Assembly (NCBI RefSeq): GCF_029855045.1
Contig: NZ_CP123228.1
Location: 3,224,001-3,288,000 of the forward strand
Direction: 5' to 3'
Length of the DNA stretch: 64,000 bases
Source: Piscinibacter sp. XHJ-5
Lineage (GTDB): Bacteria > Pseudomonadota > Gammaproteobacteria > Burkholderiales > Burkholderiaceae_C
Shown here: positions 38,506 through 46,670 of the stretch, piece after piece
How the letters are laid out: each line of letters starts with the position of its first letter
Numbering within the stretch: position 1 is the stretch's first letter
Program-made: the position numbers and the translations under genes
Notes under the pieces: model-generated
The model's database searches: none
Seen by the model: the letters and a program-made list of their open reading frames with translations, nothing else
What the model was told of the DNA's origin: nothing

Positions 38506-39048
38506 ATGCGTGAAAATCGCGTCACCGACCCGAGGACTCCGTTGTTCACCCTGGACCGCCAATCGACCGTACCCCTGGCCGCGCAGATCGAGCAGCAGCT
38601 GCGGCGGCTGCTCGGGCACGGGCAGCTCGCGGCGGGCGCTCGACTGCCGTCGGTCCGACGGCTAGCGCAGCAGCTCGGTGTCAGCCCGAACACCGTCGTC
38701 GTGGAAGCCGGCGACGAGCAGCACCGGCTCGCGCAGCAGTCCAACACGTTCGAAAGCCCCGGCGAGGCGGGGCTTTTCCCCTGGAGCCGCGTGCCCGCGG
38801 GCGTCGACGTCGACGAGCTCGTGAAAGACGCCCGGCAGCAAGGCATCCTGCTCGCCGGCGGCGCCATGTTCAGCCCGGCGAGCCGCGCTTCGCCTTGCTT
38901 GCGACTCAACGTCGTGCTGAGCCAGCACGTGCGGCTGATGCGTTACCTCGAACAGCGGCTGCACGCGCTGGCGCAAGGGCAGGGGAGTTTGCATCCACTG
39001 GCGCAGCCCGGGGCATCACCGGGTGTGTCACCGCCGGTTCGAGCCTGA
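38506..39048 (+). pseudogene. MocR/PdxR-type GntR regulator with internal deletion
   Basis: The first about 65 residues are a GntR winged helix (PLAAQIEQQLRRLLGHGQLA, then LPSVRRLAQQLGVSPNTVV). The last 90 residues match the very end of a MocR aminotransferase domain (VPAGVDVDELVKDARQQGILLAGGAMFSP, then LRLNVVLSQHVRLMRYLEQRL). The middle is gone, including the DNA-linker and the PLP-lysine region, about 300 residues in a normal 470-residue protein. The frame stays open, so a short DNA-binding protein could still be made, but it cannot bind PLP. Confidence 0.7.
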
Positions 39049-39067
39049 ACGTCGCCAGCCCGGATCC

Positions 39068-39511
39068 ATGCTCCCTGCCCAGGACAATTCGGTCGTCGTC
39101 ACCATTGCCAACGAGGCAGCGGACGCAGCCGTCGTCGCGGATGCACTCGAGGCGTTCGGCGCCACGCACGGTGTCCCGCGCGAAGCCCTTGTCGCGTTGC
39201 AGGTTTCGGTCGACGAGATCGTCAGCAACGTCATCAAGTACGCATGGAAGGATGGCGTTTATCAGATCCATGTCCGCATCACTTCCCAGACGGACGCTGT
39301 TAAAGTGGAGGTCGTCGACGACGGCGAGGCTTTCAACCCGTTCGGTGCGCCGGAAGCCCCCACATCGCAAAAGAGCTCGAAACCAAGCGCTGGAGGCATC
39401 GGCATTCACATGGTGCGGCAGCTCATGGACCAGGTCGAGTACGCCCGCAAGGGAATGCGCAATCACACGGTGTTGCTGAAGCGGTGCAGGCTGCTCCCGC
39501 CTCGCCGCTGA
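39068..39511 (+). CDS. RsbW-like anti-sigma/serine kinase (HATPase_c_2)
   Basis: The 147-residue cytoplasmic protein has the GHKL ATPase boxes of the RsbW/SpoIIAB family: VSVDEIVSNVIKYAW (N box), VDDGEAFNP (G1) and GGIGIHMVRQLMD (G2). Such proteins phosphorylate a STAS antagonist and, when free, bind a target such as a sigma factor. The STAS gene follows 14 bases later. No sigma factor gene is seen in the window, so the output partner is unknown. ATG 39068 is taken as start since the region upstream overlaps the pseudogene. Confidence 0.87.
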   Translation: MLPAQDNSVVVTIANEAADAAVVADALEAFGATHGVPREALVALQVSVDEIVSNVIKYAWKDGVYQIHVRITSQTDAVKVEVVDDGEAFNPFGAPEAPTSQKSSKPSAGGIGIHMVRQLMDQVEYARKGMRNHTVLLKRCRLLPPRR

Positions 39512-39525
39512 GAGGCGGCACGAGC

Positions 39526-39873
39526 ATGGCGAACGACCTGACGATCGGCGAATCACGCGCCGGAAACGTGTGCGTGCTGGCGGTCAGCGGCCGCATCGAC
39601 AGCGCCAACGCCGAGCAGCTCATGAGGCGCTTGAACCATGCCCTGTCCCGCGGTGAGAAGGCGGTCGTGCTCGACCTGCGCGACGTGGCCTATCTCACCA
39701 GCGCCGCCTTCCGCGTGCTGCTCGTCGCGACCGACGAGGCGGCACGGAACATGGCGCGTTTCGTGCTGTGCAGCGTGCTGGGCCAGGTGCGCGAACTGTT
39801 CGAGATGGGCGGGTTGCTCGACGCGTTCACCATCGATGCCTCGCGCGAGGAAGCGATCGCGCGGCTGAGCTGA
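39526..39873 (+). CDS. STAS-domain anti-sigma-factor antagonist (RsbV-like)
   Basis: The 115-residue protein is one STAS domain: VLAVSGRIDSANAEQLMRRL, then VVLDLRDVAYLTSAAFRVLL. Ser59 (in LTSAAF) stands where RsbV/SpoIIAA are phosphorylated. The usual small residue and Gly after it (SSAG) is replaced by Ala-Ala. It should be phosphorylated by the adjacent RsbW-like kinase and dephosphorylated by the PP2C protein encoded convergently (41656-42855). Sixteen bases separate it from the permease gene downstream, so all three probably form an operon. Confidence 0.88.
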   Translation: MANDLTIGESRAGNVCVLAVSGRIDSANAEQLMRRLNHALSRGEKAVVLDLRDVAYLTSAAFRVLLVATDEAARNMARFVLCSVLGQVRELFEMGGLLDAFTIDASREEAIARLS

Positions 39874-39888
39874 CGCCAGAGCGAGCCG

Positions 39889-41580
39889 ATGTCACGGGCG
39901 CCGGGGCTGATCTATGGCGTCGACGAGACGCCGCCGATGGCGGTGGTCGGGTTGTCCGCGCTGCAGCACGTCGGCGTCGCGGCCATCACCCTCGTGTATC
40001 CGCTCATCCTCGCGCGTGCGGCAGGGCTCTCCGGCACCGCCCTGATCGATTTCGTCTCCGTGACGATGCTCGCCATGGGTGTCGGTACGGTGCTTCTTTG
40101 CGTTCGCTCGCGCTTCATCGGCTCCGGCTTTCTCTGTCCCGCCTGCTTCACGCAGATTTATCTCGGCCCTTCGCTATACGCGCTGAACAAGGGCGGCTTT
40201 GCACTGGTGTACGGGATGACGGTGGTGGCCGGCATTCTGCAGCTCGGCATCGCACCGCTGCTGCACCGGATGCGCGCGTTGCTTCCCACCGAGATCGCGG
40301 GGCTGGTCATCGCCATCGTCGGGCTTTCGCTCGCTTCGCTCGGTGTCCGGTACAGCCTGGGTCTCATCGAACACGGCACCGTCCAGCCGACGTACCTCAT
40401 CGTTGCCGGGATTTCCGTCGTGACGATGATCGTGCTCAACGTCTGGACCAAGGGGTACCCGAAGATGTTGTGCGTCCTGATCGGCATGGTGGTCGGATAC
40501 ATCGCGAGCGCCGCGCTGGGAATGTTCGAGGTCGCAACGGCGGTGACCGCAGAGCTGCCCGTGGTTCGGATACCTCGGCTGCAGCACACCGGCTGGCAAT
40601 TCGATGGCCTGCTCGTGGCTCCCTTCCTCGTGGTCGCGGTCGCGACGACGCTGCGGGCGATGGGCGACATCTCCAATGCGCAGCGCCTCAACGACCCGGA
40701 TTGGGTCCGGCCCGGCTTTCGCTCGATGGCGGGCGGCGTCGCGAGCAACGGCATCGCCTCCGCGTTCTGCGGACTGGTGGGTACCTCCGGTGTCAACAGC
40801 TACAGCGCGTGTGTCGGCCTTTCCGGAGCGACCGGCATCACCAGCCGGGTCGTCGGCTATGCATGCGGATCGATCTTCGTGTTGTTCGCGTTCGTGCCGG
40901 CGATTGCCGCGGCCTTCGCCACCATGCCGGTTCCGGTCATGGGCGCCGCGCTCTTCTTCTCGTCGGCATTCGTCTTCACGGCGGGGCTGCAGATGATGAC
41001 GGCGCGCATGCTCGACGCGCGCAAGAGCATCGTGATCGGTCTGTCCTTCGGTCTGGCGGTGATGGCCGACATCTATCGCGAAGTCTTCGCGACCGTGCCG
41101 GCCGCGCTGCAGCCGATCTTCAGCAATTCGCTCGTGCTCGGGACTGTCTGCGCCGTGCTGTTGAACCTCGTGACTCGCATCGGCATACGCCAGCGCGTCC
41201 TGCTGCGGCTCGACCCGGGGCGTATGGACCGCGACCGGGTCGAAGGCTTCTTCTCCGAACACGGCGCGCGGTGGGGCGCCCGGCACGACATCATCAGGCG
41301 GGCCACGTTCGCGGCGGTTCAGGTGCTCGAAGTCCTCGGGGACCCGCCCGCGGGCGTCGAGATCGAGGCGAGCTTCGACGAGTTCGACCTCGACGTGCGG
41401 ATCCGCTACGTCGGCGCTCCGCTGCTGCTGCCCCAGCAGAAACCCACCCCGCAACAGATTATGGAAAGCGCCGACGGCGAGCGACTCCTCGCGGGCTATC
41501 TGCTGCGCCGGACCGCGGACGAGATCACCTGCAACGCCGATACGGACCGGGTCGAGATCCACCTGCACTACGATCACTAG
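39889..41580 (+). CDS. NCS2 xanthine/uracil-type permease with degenerate RsbW-like C-terminal domain
   Basis: The 563-residue protein contains the twelve to fourteen helices of the nucleobase-ascorbate transporter family (about 20-440), with FGxxN-like SGVNSYSACVGLSGATG and ATTLRAMGDISNAQRL in the substrate region. Residues about 445-563 form a soluble tail that aligns by eye with GHKL ATPases: FAAVQVLEVLGDPPAGVEIE, DLDVRIRYVGAPL and ERLLAGYLLRRTADEI. The ATP-binding N-box Asn and the DxG of G1 are lost. It is encoded in an operon with a true RsbW-like kinase and a STAS protein. A regulated or signalling transporter is therefore an attractive inference. Confidence 0.82.
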   Translation: MSRAPGLIYGVDETPPMAVVGLSALQHVGVAAITLVYPLILARAAGLSGTALIDFVSVTMLAMGVGTVLLCVRSRFIGSGFLCPACFTQIYLGPSLYALNKGGFALVYGMTVVAGILQLGIAPLLHRMRALLPTEIAGLVIAIVGLSLASLGVRYSLGLIEHGTVQPTYLIVAGISVVTMIVLNVWTKGYPKMLCVLIGMVVGYIASAALGMFEVATAVTAELPVVRIPRLQHTGWQFDGLLVAPFLVVAVATTLRAMGDISNAQRLNDPDWVRPGFRSMAGGVASNGIASAFCGLVGTSGVNSYSACVGLSGATGITSRVVGYACGSIFVLFAFVPAIAAAFATMPVPVMGAALFFSSAFVFTAGLQMMTARMLDARKSIVIGLSFGLAVMADIYREVFATVPAALQPIFSNSLVLGTVCAVLLNLVTRIGIRQRVLLRLDPGRMDRDRVEGFFSEHGARWGARHDIIRRATFAAVQVLEVLGDPPAGVEIEASFDEFDLDVRIRYVGAPLLLPQQKPTPQQIMESADGERLLAGYLLRRTADEITCNADTDRVEIHLHYDH

Positions 41581-41615
41581 CAGGCTGTTGACTTCTGTCG
41601 CACCGGAGCCGAAGT

Positions 41616-41646
41616 GCCCCCCTCTCCCGCAAGCGGGAGAGGGGGC
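41616..41646. terminator. REP-like hairpin between convergent genes
   Basis: GCCCCCCTCTCCCGC-AA-GCGGGAGAGGGGGC is a nearly perfect stem of about 14 pairs with a 2-base loop. It lies between the permease stop (41580) and the PP2C gene stop (41656). It belongs to the same CTCTCCCGC/GCGGGAGAG repeat family as at 17,703. With no U-run it is a likely bidirectional terminator or mRNA-end stabiliser. Confidence 0.6.
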
Positions 41647-41655
41647 CCATCTCCT

Positions 41656-42855
41656 TCAAGCCACTCTAGACGGCCGGACCGGGTCCCAGCGCAGGGCGAG
41701 CATCGTCATGTCGTCTGCTTTGGGAGCATCGCCTGTGAACCGGTCGACGGCGCTCTTGACCCGGGCGATCATCTCGGCGGGCGTGTCGCCCCCCGCGTGG
41801 CGCAGCTCGCTTTCGACGCGCGCTTCGGTATAGAAGGCCTCGTCCGAGTTCGTCGCATCCGCGATGCCATCGGTGCAGACGAAGATCGTGTCTCCAGGCC
41901 CGATGCGGACCGAGTGCGCGTCATAGACGAGGCCCGACTTGACGCCGAGCGGCGGTTGGGCCTTCCTCGTGCGAATGCGATCGACGCTCCCGGATGCGCT
42001 CGACACGTACGGCGCAGGATGCCCCGCGTTGACATAGGTCACGATCCCGCTCGCCGTATCGAGGAACGCGAGAAACAACGTCACGAACATGCGGTCGACG
42101 TTGTCCCGGCAAAGCTCCTGGTTGACGAGCCTGGCGATCGAAGCGGGCGTGCAGTGGTCGGGTGCGAAGCGCTGGCAGAGCTCGGTCGTGAGCCGCACCA
42201 GGCTGCGCGTGTGCGCCATGAACAAGGCCGCCGGTGCGCCTTTCCCGGACACGTCCCCGACCAGAAAGCAGAAGACGCCCTCGCCAGGGAAGAAAAAATC
42301 GTACAGGTCGCCGCCGACCTGACGAGCCGGCTCCATGAACGCATGCAACCGCACGGGCCGCTCGGGCGACCACCCCGGAAAGCTGCGTGGCAGCATGCCG
42401 AGCTGCAGCCGGCGCGCCGCGTCCATCTCGCCTTCGAGACGCTGCAGGCTCTCGCGCACCAGGTCGCGCAAGCGCTTCTTGTCGAGACTCGCGCCGACGC
42501 GGGCCCGCAGCAGCGTCGGGTTGAACGGCTTCGCCAGGTAGTCTTCCGCCCCCAGCTCGATGCAGCGGATGACGCTGTCGAGCTCGTCGACGGCGGAGAT
42601 CATGATCACCGGAATGTCGTGCAACGCCGCATCCTCCTTCATCTGCTCGAGCACCTGGTAGCCGTTGAGCTCGGGCATGGCGATGTCGAGCAGCACGAGG
42701 TCGACGCGCTGCGACCGCAGCACCTCGAGCGCCTGCCTGCCATCGTTGGCCGTCACGATGTTCGCGTACCCTTCGCGACTCAACCGGCGCGTGAGGGTGT
42801 AGCGGTTGTCCTCGTTGTCGTCGACAACGAGGAGCGCGGCTTGCGCGGGGTTCAC
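41656..42855 (-). CDS. Receiver-PP2C phosphatase (RsbU-like response regulator)
   Basis: The 399-residue protein starts at GTG 42855, overlapping the previous stop in GTGA. It has a receiver domain (acidic pair VVDDNED, phospho-Asp57 in LLDIAMPELNGY, Lys in AKPFNP), then a helical linker. A PP2C/SpoIIE domain follows (about residues 170-395) with GGDLYDFF, VGDVSGKGAPAALFMA and CTDGIADATN, the metal-binding Asp residues of RsbU-type phosphatases. Phosphorylation of the receiver probably activates dephosphorylation of a STAS antagonist. The antagonist is most simply the STAS protein encoded by the convergent operon. Confidence 0.92.
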   Translation of the reverse strand: MNPAQAALLVVDDNEDNRYTLTRRLSREGYANIVTANDGRQALEVLRSQRVDLVLLDIAMPELNGYQVLEQMKEDAALHDIPVIMISAVDELDSVIRCIELGAEDYLAKPFNPTLLRARVGASLDKKRLRDLVRESLQRLEGEMDAARRLQLGMLPRSFPGWSPERPVRLHAFMEPARQVGGDLYDFFFPGEGVFCFLVGDVSGKGAPAALFMAHTRSLVRLTTELCQRFAPDHCTPASIARLVNQELCRDNVDRMFVTLFLAFLDTASGIVTYVNAGHPAPYVSSASGSVDRIRTRKAQPPLGVKSGLVYDAHSVRIGPGDTIFVCTDGIADATNSDEAFYTEARVESELRHAGGDTPAEMIARVKSAVDRFTGDAPKADDMTMLALRWDPVRPSRVA

Positions 42856-43226
42856 GGGGCGGACGATGCGGGTATCAGCGCGCGCATCTTCTCGAGAAGC
42901 CGCTTCAGATCCACGGGCTTGGTTTCGAAGTCGTCGCAACCGGCCGCCATCGCCTTCTCCCGGTCTCCCGGCATCGCGTGCGCGGTGAGCGCGATCACCG
43001 GAATGTGCCGCGACTGCGGGGCCGCCTTGATGCGCCGGACGGCCTCCCAGCCGTCGAGCACGGGCAGGCTCAGGTCCATCAGGACGAGATCGGGCCGTTC
43101 GGCGGCCGCCATCGCCACGCCCTGCTCACCGTCGGTCGCGATCAGCACGGTGAACCCGGCGCGCGTCAGCCGGTGCTTGACGACGTAGATGTTGTCGTCG
43201 TTGTCCTCCACGTACAGAACCTTCAC
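42852..43226 (-). CDS. Single-domain response regulator
   Basis: The 124-residue receiver-only protein starts at GTG 43226, sharing GTGA with the stop of the hybrid kinase. Acidic pocket YVEDNDDN, phospho-Asp51 in [12 protein letters not shown], Thr in IALTAHAM and Lys in FETKPVD are complete. It has no output domain, so it probably works in phosphorelay between the hybrid kinase and the phosphatase regulator downstream, to which it is coupled by another GTGA overlap. Confidence 0.9.
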   Translation of the reverse strand: MKVLYVEDNDDNIYVVKHRLTRAGFTVLIATDGEQGVAMAAAERPDLVLMDLSLPVLDGWEAVRRIKAAPQSRHIPVIALTAHAMPGDREKAMAAGCDDFETKPVDLKRLLEKMRALIPASSAP

Positions 43227-45058
43227 ACGCGCCCTCCCGCCGCCGGGTGGCGTCCGTGTTCGATGCCGACCACGAGCACGTCGCGCCCGGTCGAGCCGCA
43301 GATGCTGCGCAACACGCCGGCGAGCCCAACCCAATCGACCGGCTTCACCATGTAGTCGGCGGCGCCCAGCGAGTAGCCACGGTTCTTCTCGTCGACGATC
43401 GTCATCAGGACCACGGGAATGGCTGCCGTCGCGGGGTCGCCCTTGATCGCCGCCAGCACGGTCCAGCCGTCGAGGTCGGGCATCGTGACATCCAGCGTGA
43501 TCGCAGCCGGCCGCAACTCGCGCGCCAGCCGGAGCCCCTCTCGGCCGCCGTTTGCCGTCGCCACGGAAAACCCTTCACGCTCGAGAAAATGCGTCGTGAC
43601 CTTGCGCACCGAGTCGTCGTCGTCGATCACCAGAACGAGCGGTGCGGGCTCCGCATGCGTCGCCCGCGCGGCGGGCTGAGGGGTTCTGGGAGGCAGCGGC
43701 GCGTGCGACGCCGCCGCCTGGGCTGCCGGCAAGCGGACGGTGAAGGTCGAGCCTTGCCCGGGTGCGCTCTCGACTGTGATGTTGCCGCCCATCATCTGGC
43801 AGAAACGCCGGCTGATCGCGAGGCCGAGCCCCGTGCCTCCGTACTTGCGCGTCGTCGAGGCGTCGGCCTGCACGAATTCCTCAAACAGGCGTGCCTTCTG
43901 CTCGGCGGTCATCCCGATGCCTGTATCGGCGACGGCGATGACGATCGCGTCGCCGCCTTCCGTGCGGCCGACGCGCAGCGTGATCGTTCCTTTTTCGGTG
44001 AACTTGGCCGCATTGCTGACCAGATTGAGCAGCACCTGGCGGATGCGCGTCGGGTCCGCGACCATGGACCCCACGTCGGGAGGACATTCCACCTTCAGCG
44101 TGTTCCCGTTCTTGGCGACCAGCGTGCCGACCGTGTTGACGACGTCCTGGATCACCGGCGCGATCGCGAAGGACTCTGCATGGAGGTCCATCCTCCCGGC
44201 CTCGATCTTCGACAGGTCGAGGATGTCGTTGATGAGCGCGAGAAGATGACGCGCCGCGCGCAGGACGCGGTCGAGCGGCTCGAGCTCGTCCTCGCGGTTG
44301 AGGTCGCGCGCATCCTCCTGCAGCATCTCGGAGACGCCGATGATCGCGTTCAGCGGCGTGCGAAGCTCGTGCGACATGTTGGCGAGGAACTGCGACTTGT
44401 GCTGGCTCGCCCGCTTGAGCGCCTCTTCGGCACGCTGCCGCTCGATGACCCGCCCGAGCTGGCCGCCGATGTTGGCCATGATCGCCAGCACGGCATCGTC
44501 CGGCTGCGCAGGCTCGTCGGAGAAGAACTCCATCAGCGCGACGACCTCTTCGCCGATCAGCACCGGAAAGGCGAAACCGGCCCTCAGTCCGGTGTCGCGC
44601 GCTGCCGTCGAGCGCGGGAAATTGACGTCCTGGGTCACGTCCACGATCCACGCCGGTCTTCCCTCGCTCAGAACGCGTCCCGGCAGGCCGACGCCGGGGG
44701 CAAACGTCATCGCCTCGCTGACTTCGCGGAACGCCTCGTAGCGTTGCGGGTCGTCCAGGTGCCACAGGCTGGTCGACGCGAGTTGCCCGGCCGCGTCCTT
44801 CAGCAGGACGTGCCCGACCGGCCAGCGGGTATGCGCGCACACCCGCTCGAGGGCGATCCGCATCGCGCCATCCACCGTCGCCGCTTCGTTCGCGGCGACC
44901 GTGATCTGCTGCAGCAGCTCGACCTCCTTCTTCTTCGCGTACAGCTCGCTCAGGGCCTTCTCGGCGATGGCCTCGCTTTCGGCACGTGCCCGCTGCTCCC
45001 GATCGAGCCGCTTCTTCAGCCGGGTCAGCTGAAGCTCGAACTCGTGGAGGCTCTCCAT
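43223..45058 (-). CDS. Cytoplasmic hybrid histidine kinase (coiled coil-GAF-HisKA-HATPase-REC)
   Basis: The 611-residue protein has no membrane span. Residues 1-50 form a coiled coil rich in Lys/Glu/Arg. About 55-205 is a GAF domain ([20 protein letters not shown]). HisKA follows with [14 protein letters not shown], then HATPase with [21 protein letters not shown] and [13 protein letters not shown] linker rich in Ala/Pro leads to a receiver with [11 protein letters not shown] and the phospho-Asp in [13 protein letters not shown]. The gene begins three bases after the H-NOX stop, so the haem protein is its likely sensory partner, in line with H-NOX/kinase pairs in other proteobacteria. Its own receiver suggests an inner phosphorelay. 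Confidence 0.92.
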   Translation of the reverse strand: MESLHEFELQLTRLKKRLDREQRARAESEAIAEKALSELYAKKKEVELLQQITVAANEAATVDGAMRIALERVCAHTRWPVGHVLLKDAAGQLASTSLWHLDDPQRYEAFREVSEAMTFAPGVGLPGRVLSEGRPAWIVDVTQDVNFPRSTAARDTGLRAGFAFPVLIGEEVVALMEFFSDEPAQPDDAVLAIMANIGGQLGRVIERQRAEEALKRASQHKSQFLANMSHELRTPLNAIIGVSEMLQEDARDLNREDELEPLDRVLRAARHLLALINDILDLSKIEAGRMDLHAESFAIAPVIQDVVNTVGTLVAKNGNTLKVECPPDVGSMVADPTRIRQVLLNLVSNAAKFTEKGTITLRVGRTEGGDAIVIAVADTGIGMTAEQKARLFEEFVQADASTTRKYGGTGLGLAISRRFCQMMGGNITVESAPGQGSTFTVRLPAAQAAASHAPLPPRTPQPAARATHAEPAPLVLVIDDDDSVRKVTTHFLEREGFSVATANGGREGLRLARELRPAAITLDVTMPDLDGWTVLAAIKGDPATAAIPVVLMTIVDEKNRGYSLGAADYMVKPVDWVGLAGVLRSICGSTGRDVLVVGIEHGRHPAAGGRV

Positions 45059-45061
45059 ACC

Positions 45062-45610
45062 TCAGGGCCTCGGCTTCCTCACCGACACGCGCAGCACGCA
45101 CCTTTCGTCGCCGCGCTTCATGCATTCCGGCTGGTCCAGCGAGATCTCTTCGTCGTAGTGCGCGGCAGTCGCCTCGATGAAGCCTTCCGCGAGCGCGCAC
45201 ATCTTGCGGTGCGACCGGTAGTACATCAGGAGAACGTCCGGTGAGGACGTGTCGTAGGTGAACACGGGCACGTCCGCCCCCGGGTACAGCTTGCGAACCT
45301 CGGAATGGATGACGTCGTTCAGCGCGAGCAGGAACGGGCGCGTCGACTTGTGAGCGTCGAAGAAATGGGGATGCTTCTTCGCGAGCAGCGGCAGGGCGTT
45401 GCGGCCGAACCAGCGAACGACGTCGTCGGGGGACATGTCGAGTGCCGCCGCCGCCGCGCCGACCAGCCGGGTGATCTCGTCGTCCGGGTAGTTGCCGAGC
45501 GACGTGTACGCACCATCGACGCTGGCCTGCTCGAGCAGCGCTTCCCACACATCGTCACCGTGGTCGCGACGGACCACCGCCTCGAGCAGATTGAACACGA
45601 TCCCTTTCAT
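45062..45610 (-). CDS. H-NOX haem nitric-oxide sensor
   Basis: The ATG 45610 follows GAGGAAACC and gives the canonical MKGIVFNLLEAVV start; 182 residues is the usual length. The proximal haem ligand is His102 (NDVIHSEV). The haem-propionate motif YxSxR is Tyr131-Ser133-Arg135 (YYRSHR), exactly at the family positions. Residue 140 is Leu, so the distal tyrosine that binds O2 is missing; the protein should prefer NO over O2. Three cysteines (138, 163, 171) near the C-terminus may bind zinc or sense redox as in some bacterial homologues. It is the first gene of the sensor kinase operon. Confidence 0.93.
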   Translation of the reverse strand: MKGIVFNLLEAVVRRDHGDDVWEALLEQASVDGAYTSLGNYPDDEITRLVGAAAAALDMSPDDVVRWFGRNALPLLAKKHPHFFDAHKSTRPFLLALNDVIHSEVRKLYPGADVPVFTYDTSSPDVLLMYYRSHRKMCALAEGFIEATAAHYDEEISLDQPECMKRGDERCVLRVSVRKPRP

Positions 45611-45722
45611 GGTTTCCTCATGCTCAAGATGGTCGCTCGCCAGCGAGGCCGGCGGTGTGGAGCGGACGGGCAAGTCTACGCCCGCACGCTGTGCAGCCTG
45701 CCGCTGCGCTGCATGCCAATCC

Positions 45723-45853
45723 CTATCCCATCGTGGCTATTGCGAGAGGGGTCGGCACCGACGCTTTGCTCAGCGCCTCAAACAGCACGGAGGGCCCGAT
45801 CGGCTTGACGAGGAGGTCATCGAAGCCGGCCCTCAGCGCACGGTTGCGGTCCG
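45723..45853 (-). pseudogene. C-terminal fragment of a response-regulator receiver domain
   Basis: Read on the minus strand the fragment gives ALRAGFDDLLVKPIGPSVLF followed by EALSKASVPTPLAIA and a stop. This is the last helix and Lys-Pro loop (VKPI) of a receiver domain. The rest of the domain is missing. It lies in the 1.06-kb stretch between the H-NOX gene and the transposition module. Confidence 0.5.
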
Positions 45854-45910
45854 ACTTTCTTCACTCGCCATCAACCTCGCGCGAGTGCGGAGCTCGGGGA
45901 ACAGAAGCGG

Positions 45911-46147
45911 ATGCGAACGCGGGCCGCGCTGCTGCGGGCCGCGATCTCGGTGCTTGGGAAGGAAAGTGGCCGCTTTGCGACGGTGGACAACGTGATCAGC
46001 GAGTCCGGCATGGCGCGCGGCACGATCCCGGTCGAACTGGCGGTGCACGGTGAGTCCACGATCGCTGAGATTCGTGAAGCCGCGGTGGACGCACTGGGCT
46101 TGGGTCGGCTCAACTGGAACACAGCCGATGAAGGCGGGGGGGTTTGA
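45911..46147 (+). pseudogene. Truncated TetR-type DNA-binding domain
   Basis: The frame encodes ALLRAAISVLGKESGRFATV, then DNVISESGMARGT, the helix-turn-helix of a TetR-family regulator. It breaks off where FYNYF should follow. The remaining about 40 residues (VELAVHGESTIAEIREAAVD) look unrelated. The ligand-binding domain is absent. The break lies within 150 bases of the first candidate transposon repeat, so the insertion may have cut the gene. Confidence 0.45.
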
Positions 46148-46157
46148 CGGCCGGCCG

Positions 46158-46300
46158 ACGTCGGTTTGCTGAATTCGGTACCTAGTTGAATCACGCTAAG
46201 GCACTGTTTTTAATGCTCCCGGCCGACGCTCGTCCACTGATTTCAGCAACGCCATTTTGCTTAATAGCAGCCCTCTCACGCCGTTTTGCTGAAAGCAGTG
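46158..46300. repeat. Cluster of about 22-base repeats, probable left-end transposase-binding sites
   Basis: Three direct copies begin ACGTCGGTTTGCTGAATTCG (46158), ACGCCATTTTGCTTAATAGC (46249) and ACGCCGTTTTGCTGAAAGCA (46278). An inverted copy (CACTGATTTCAGCAACGCC) is at 46235-46253, and a looser copy (CCAATTTTGCGCGAGAAGCA) is near 46418. Tn7- and Tn5053-like elements carry such multiple transposase sites at their ends. They precede the transposition genes in the right place. The outermost boundary and target duplication could not be defined. Confidence 0.6.
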
Positions 46301-46479
46301 CAACGGCCGCACGACCACCTGGTACGGCGCCAGCGAGTTGTCCGTGGTGCCTCGGCCCCGAGATCCCCCGGCCGCCGACACTAGAGCGGCTCGGAACACA
46401 CCCCTCTTCGCGAGCGAGCCAATTTTGCGCGAGAAGCAAAGTCCTGCCCGGGAAGACTCCCCGCCGCCAATAAAACTAG

Positions 46480-46517
46480 CTGTTTGAGCTCAAAACCCGG
46501 TTTTTGAGCTCAAACAG
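46480..46517. promoter_or_regulatory. Double TTTGAGCTCAAA palindrome, candidate XRE operator
   Basis: CTGTTTGAGCTCAAAA (46480-46495) and TTTTGAGCTCAAACAG (46502-46517) form a perfect 16-base inverted repeat around CCCGG or so, and each half is itself a 12-base palindrome. Such symmetry suits a regulator dimer pair. It lies about 155 bases before the XRE gene. Confidence 0.5.
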
Positions 46518-46546
46518 AAACCCTGGATCGCAAACTAAGCTTGGAA

Positions 46547-46570
46547 TTGACAAGCGCTTTTGCTTGTCAA
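46547..46570. promoter_or_regulatory. TTGACAAGC/GCTTGTCAA inverted repeat
   Basis: A 9-base perfect inverted repeat with 6-base loop, whose left half contains a TTGACA -35-like hexamer. It may be an operator of the XRE regulator or a second promoter. The surrounding sequence is clearly more AT-rich than the chromosome. Confidence 0.4.
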
Positions 46571-46611
46571 AAGACGTTCAAAATCAATGACTTGAGAATC
46601 ATCAGCAGTGG

Positions 46612-46640
46612 TTGACATATCTGCTCCGACCGCCTAGTTT
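46612..46640 (+). promoter_or_regulatory. Sigma70-type promoter of the transposon regulator gene
   Basis: TTGACA (46612-46617) and TAGTTT (46635-46640) with a 17-base spacer form the best sigma70-like promoter of the window. It is placed 31 bases before ATG 46671, so the XRE gene and possibly the transposition genes start here. Confidence 0.6.
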
Positions 46641-46670
46641 TGTGGAGTTTTCAAAACGCCGATTTGGGTT

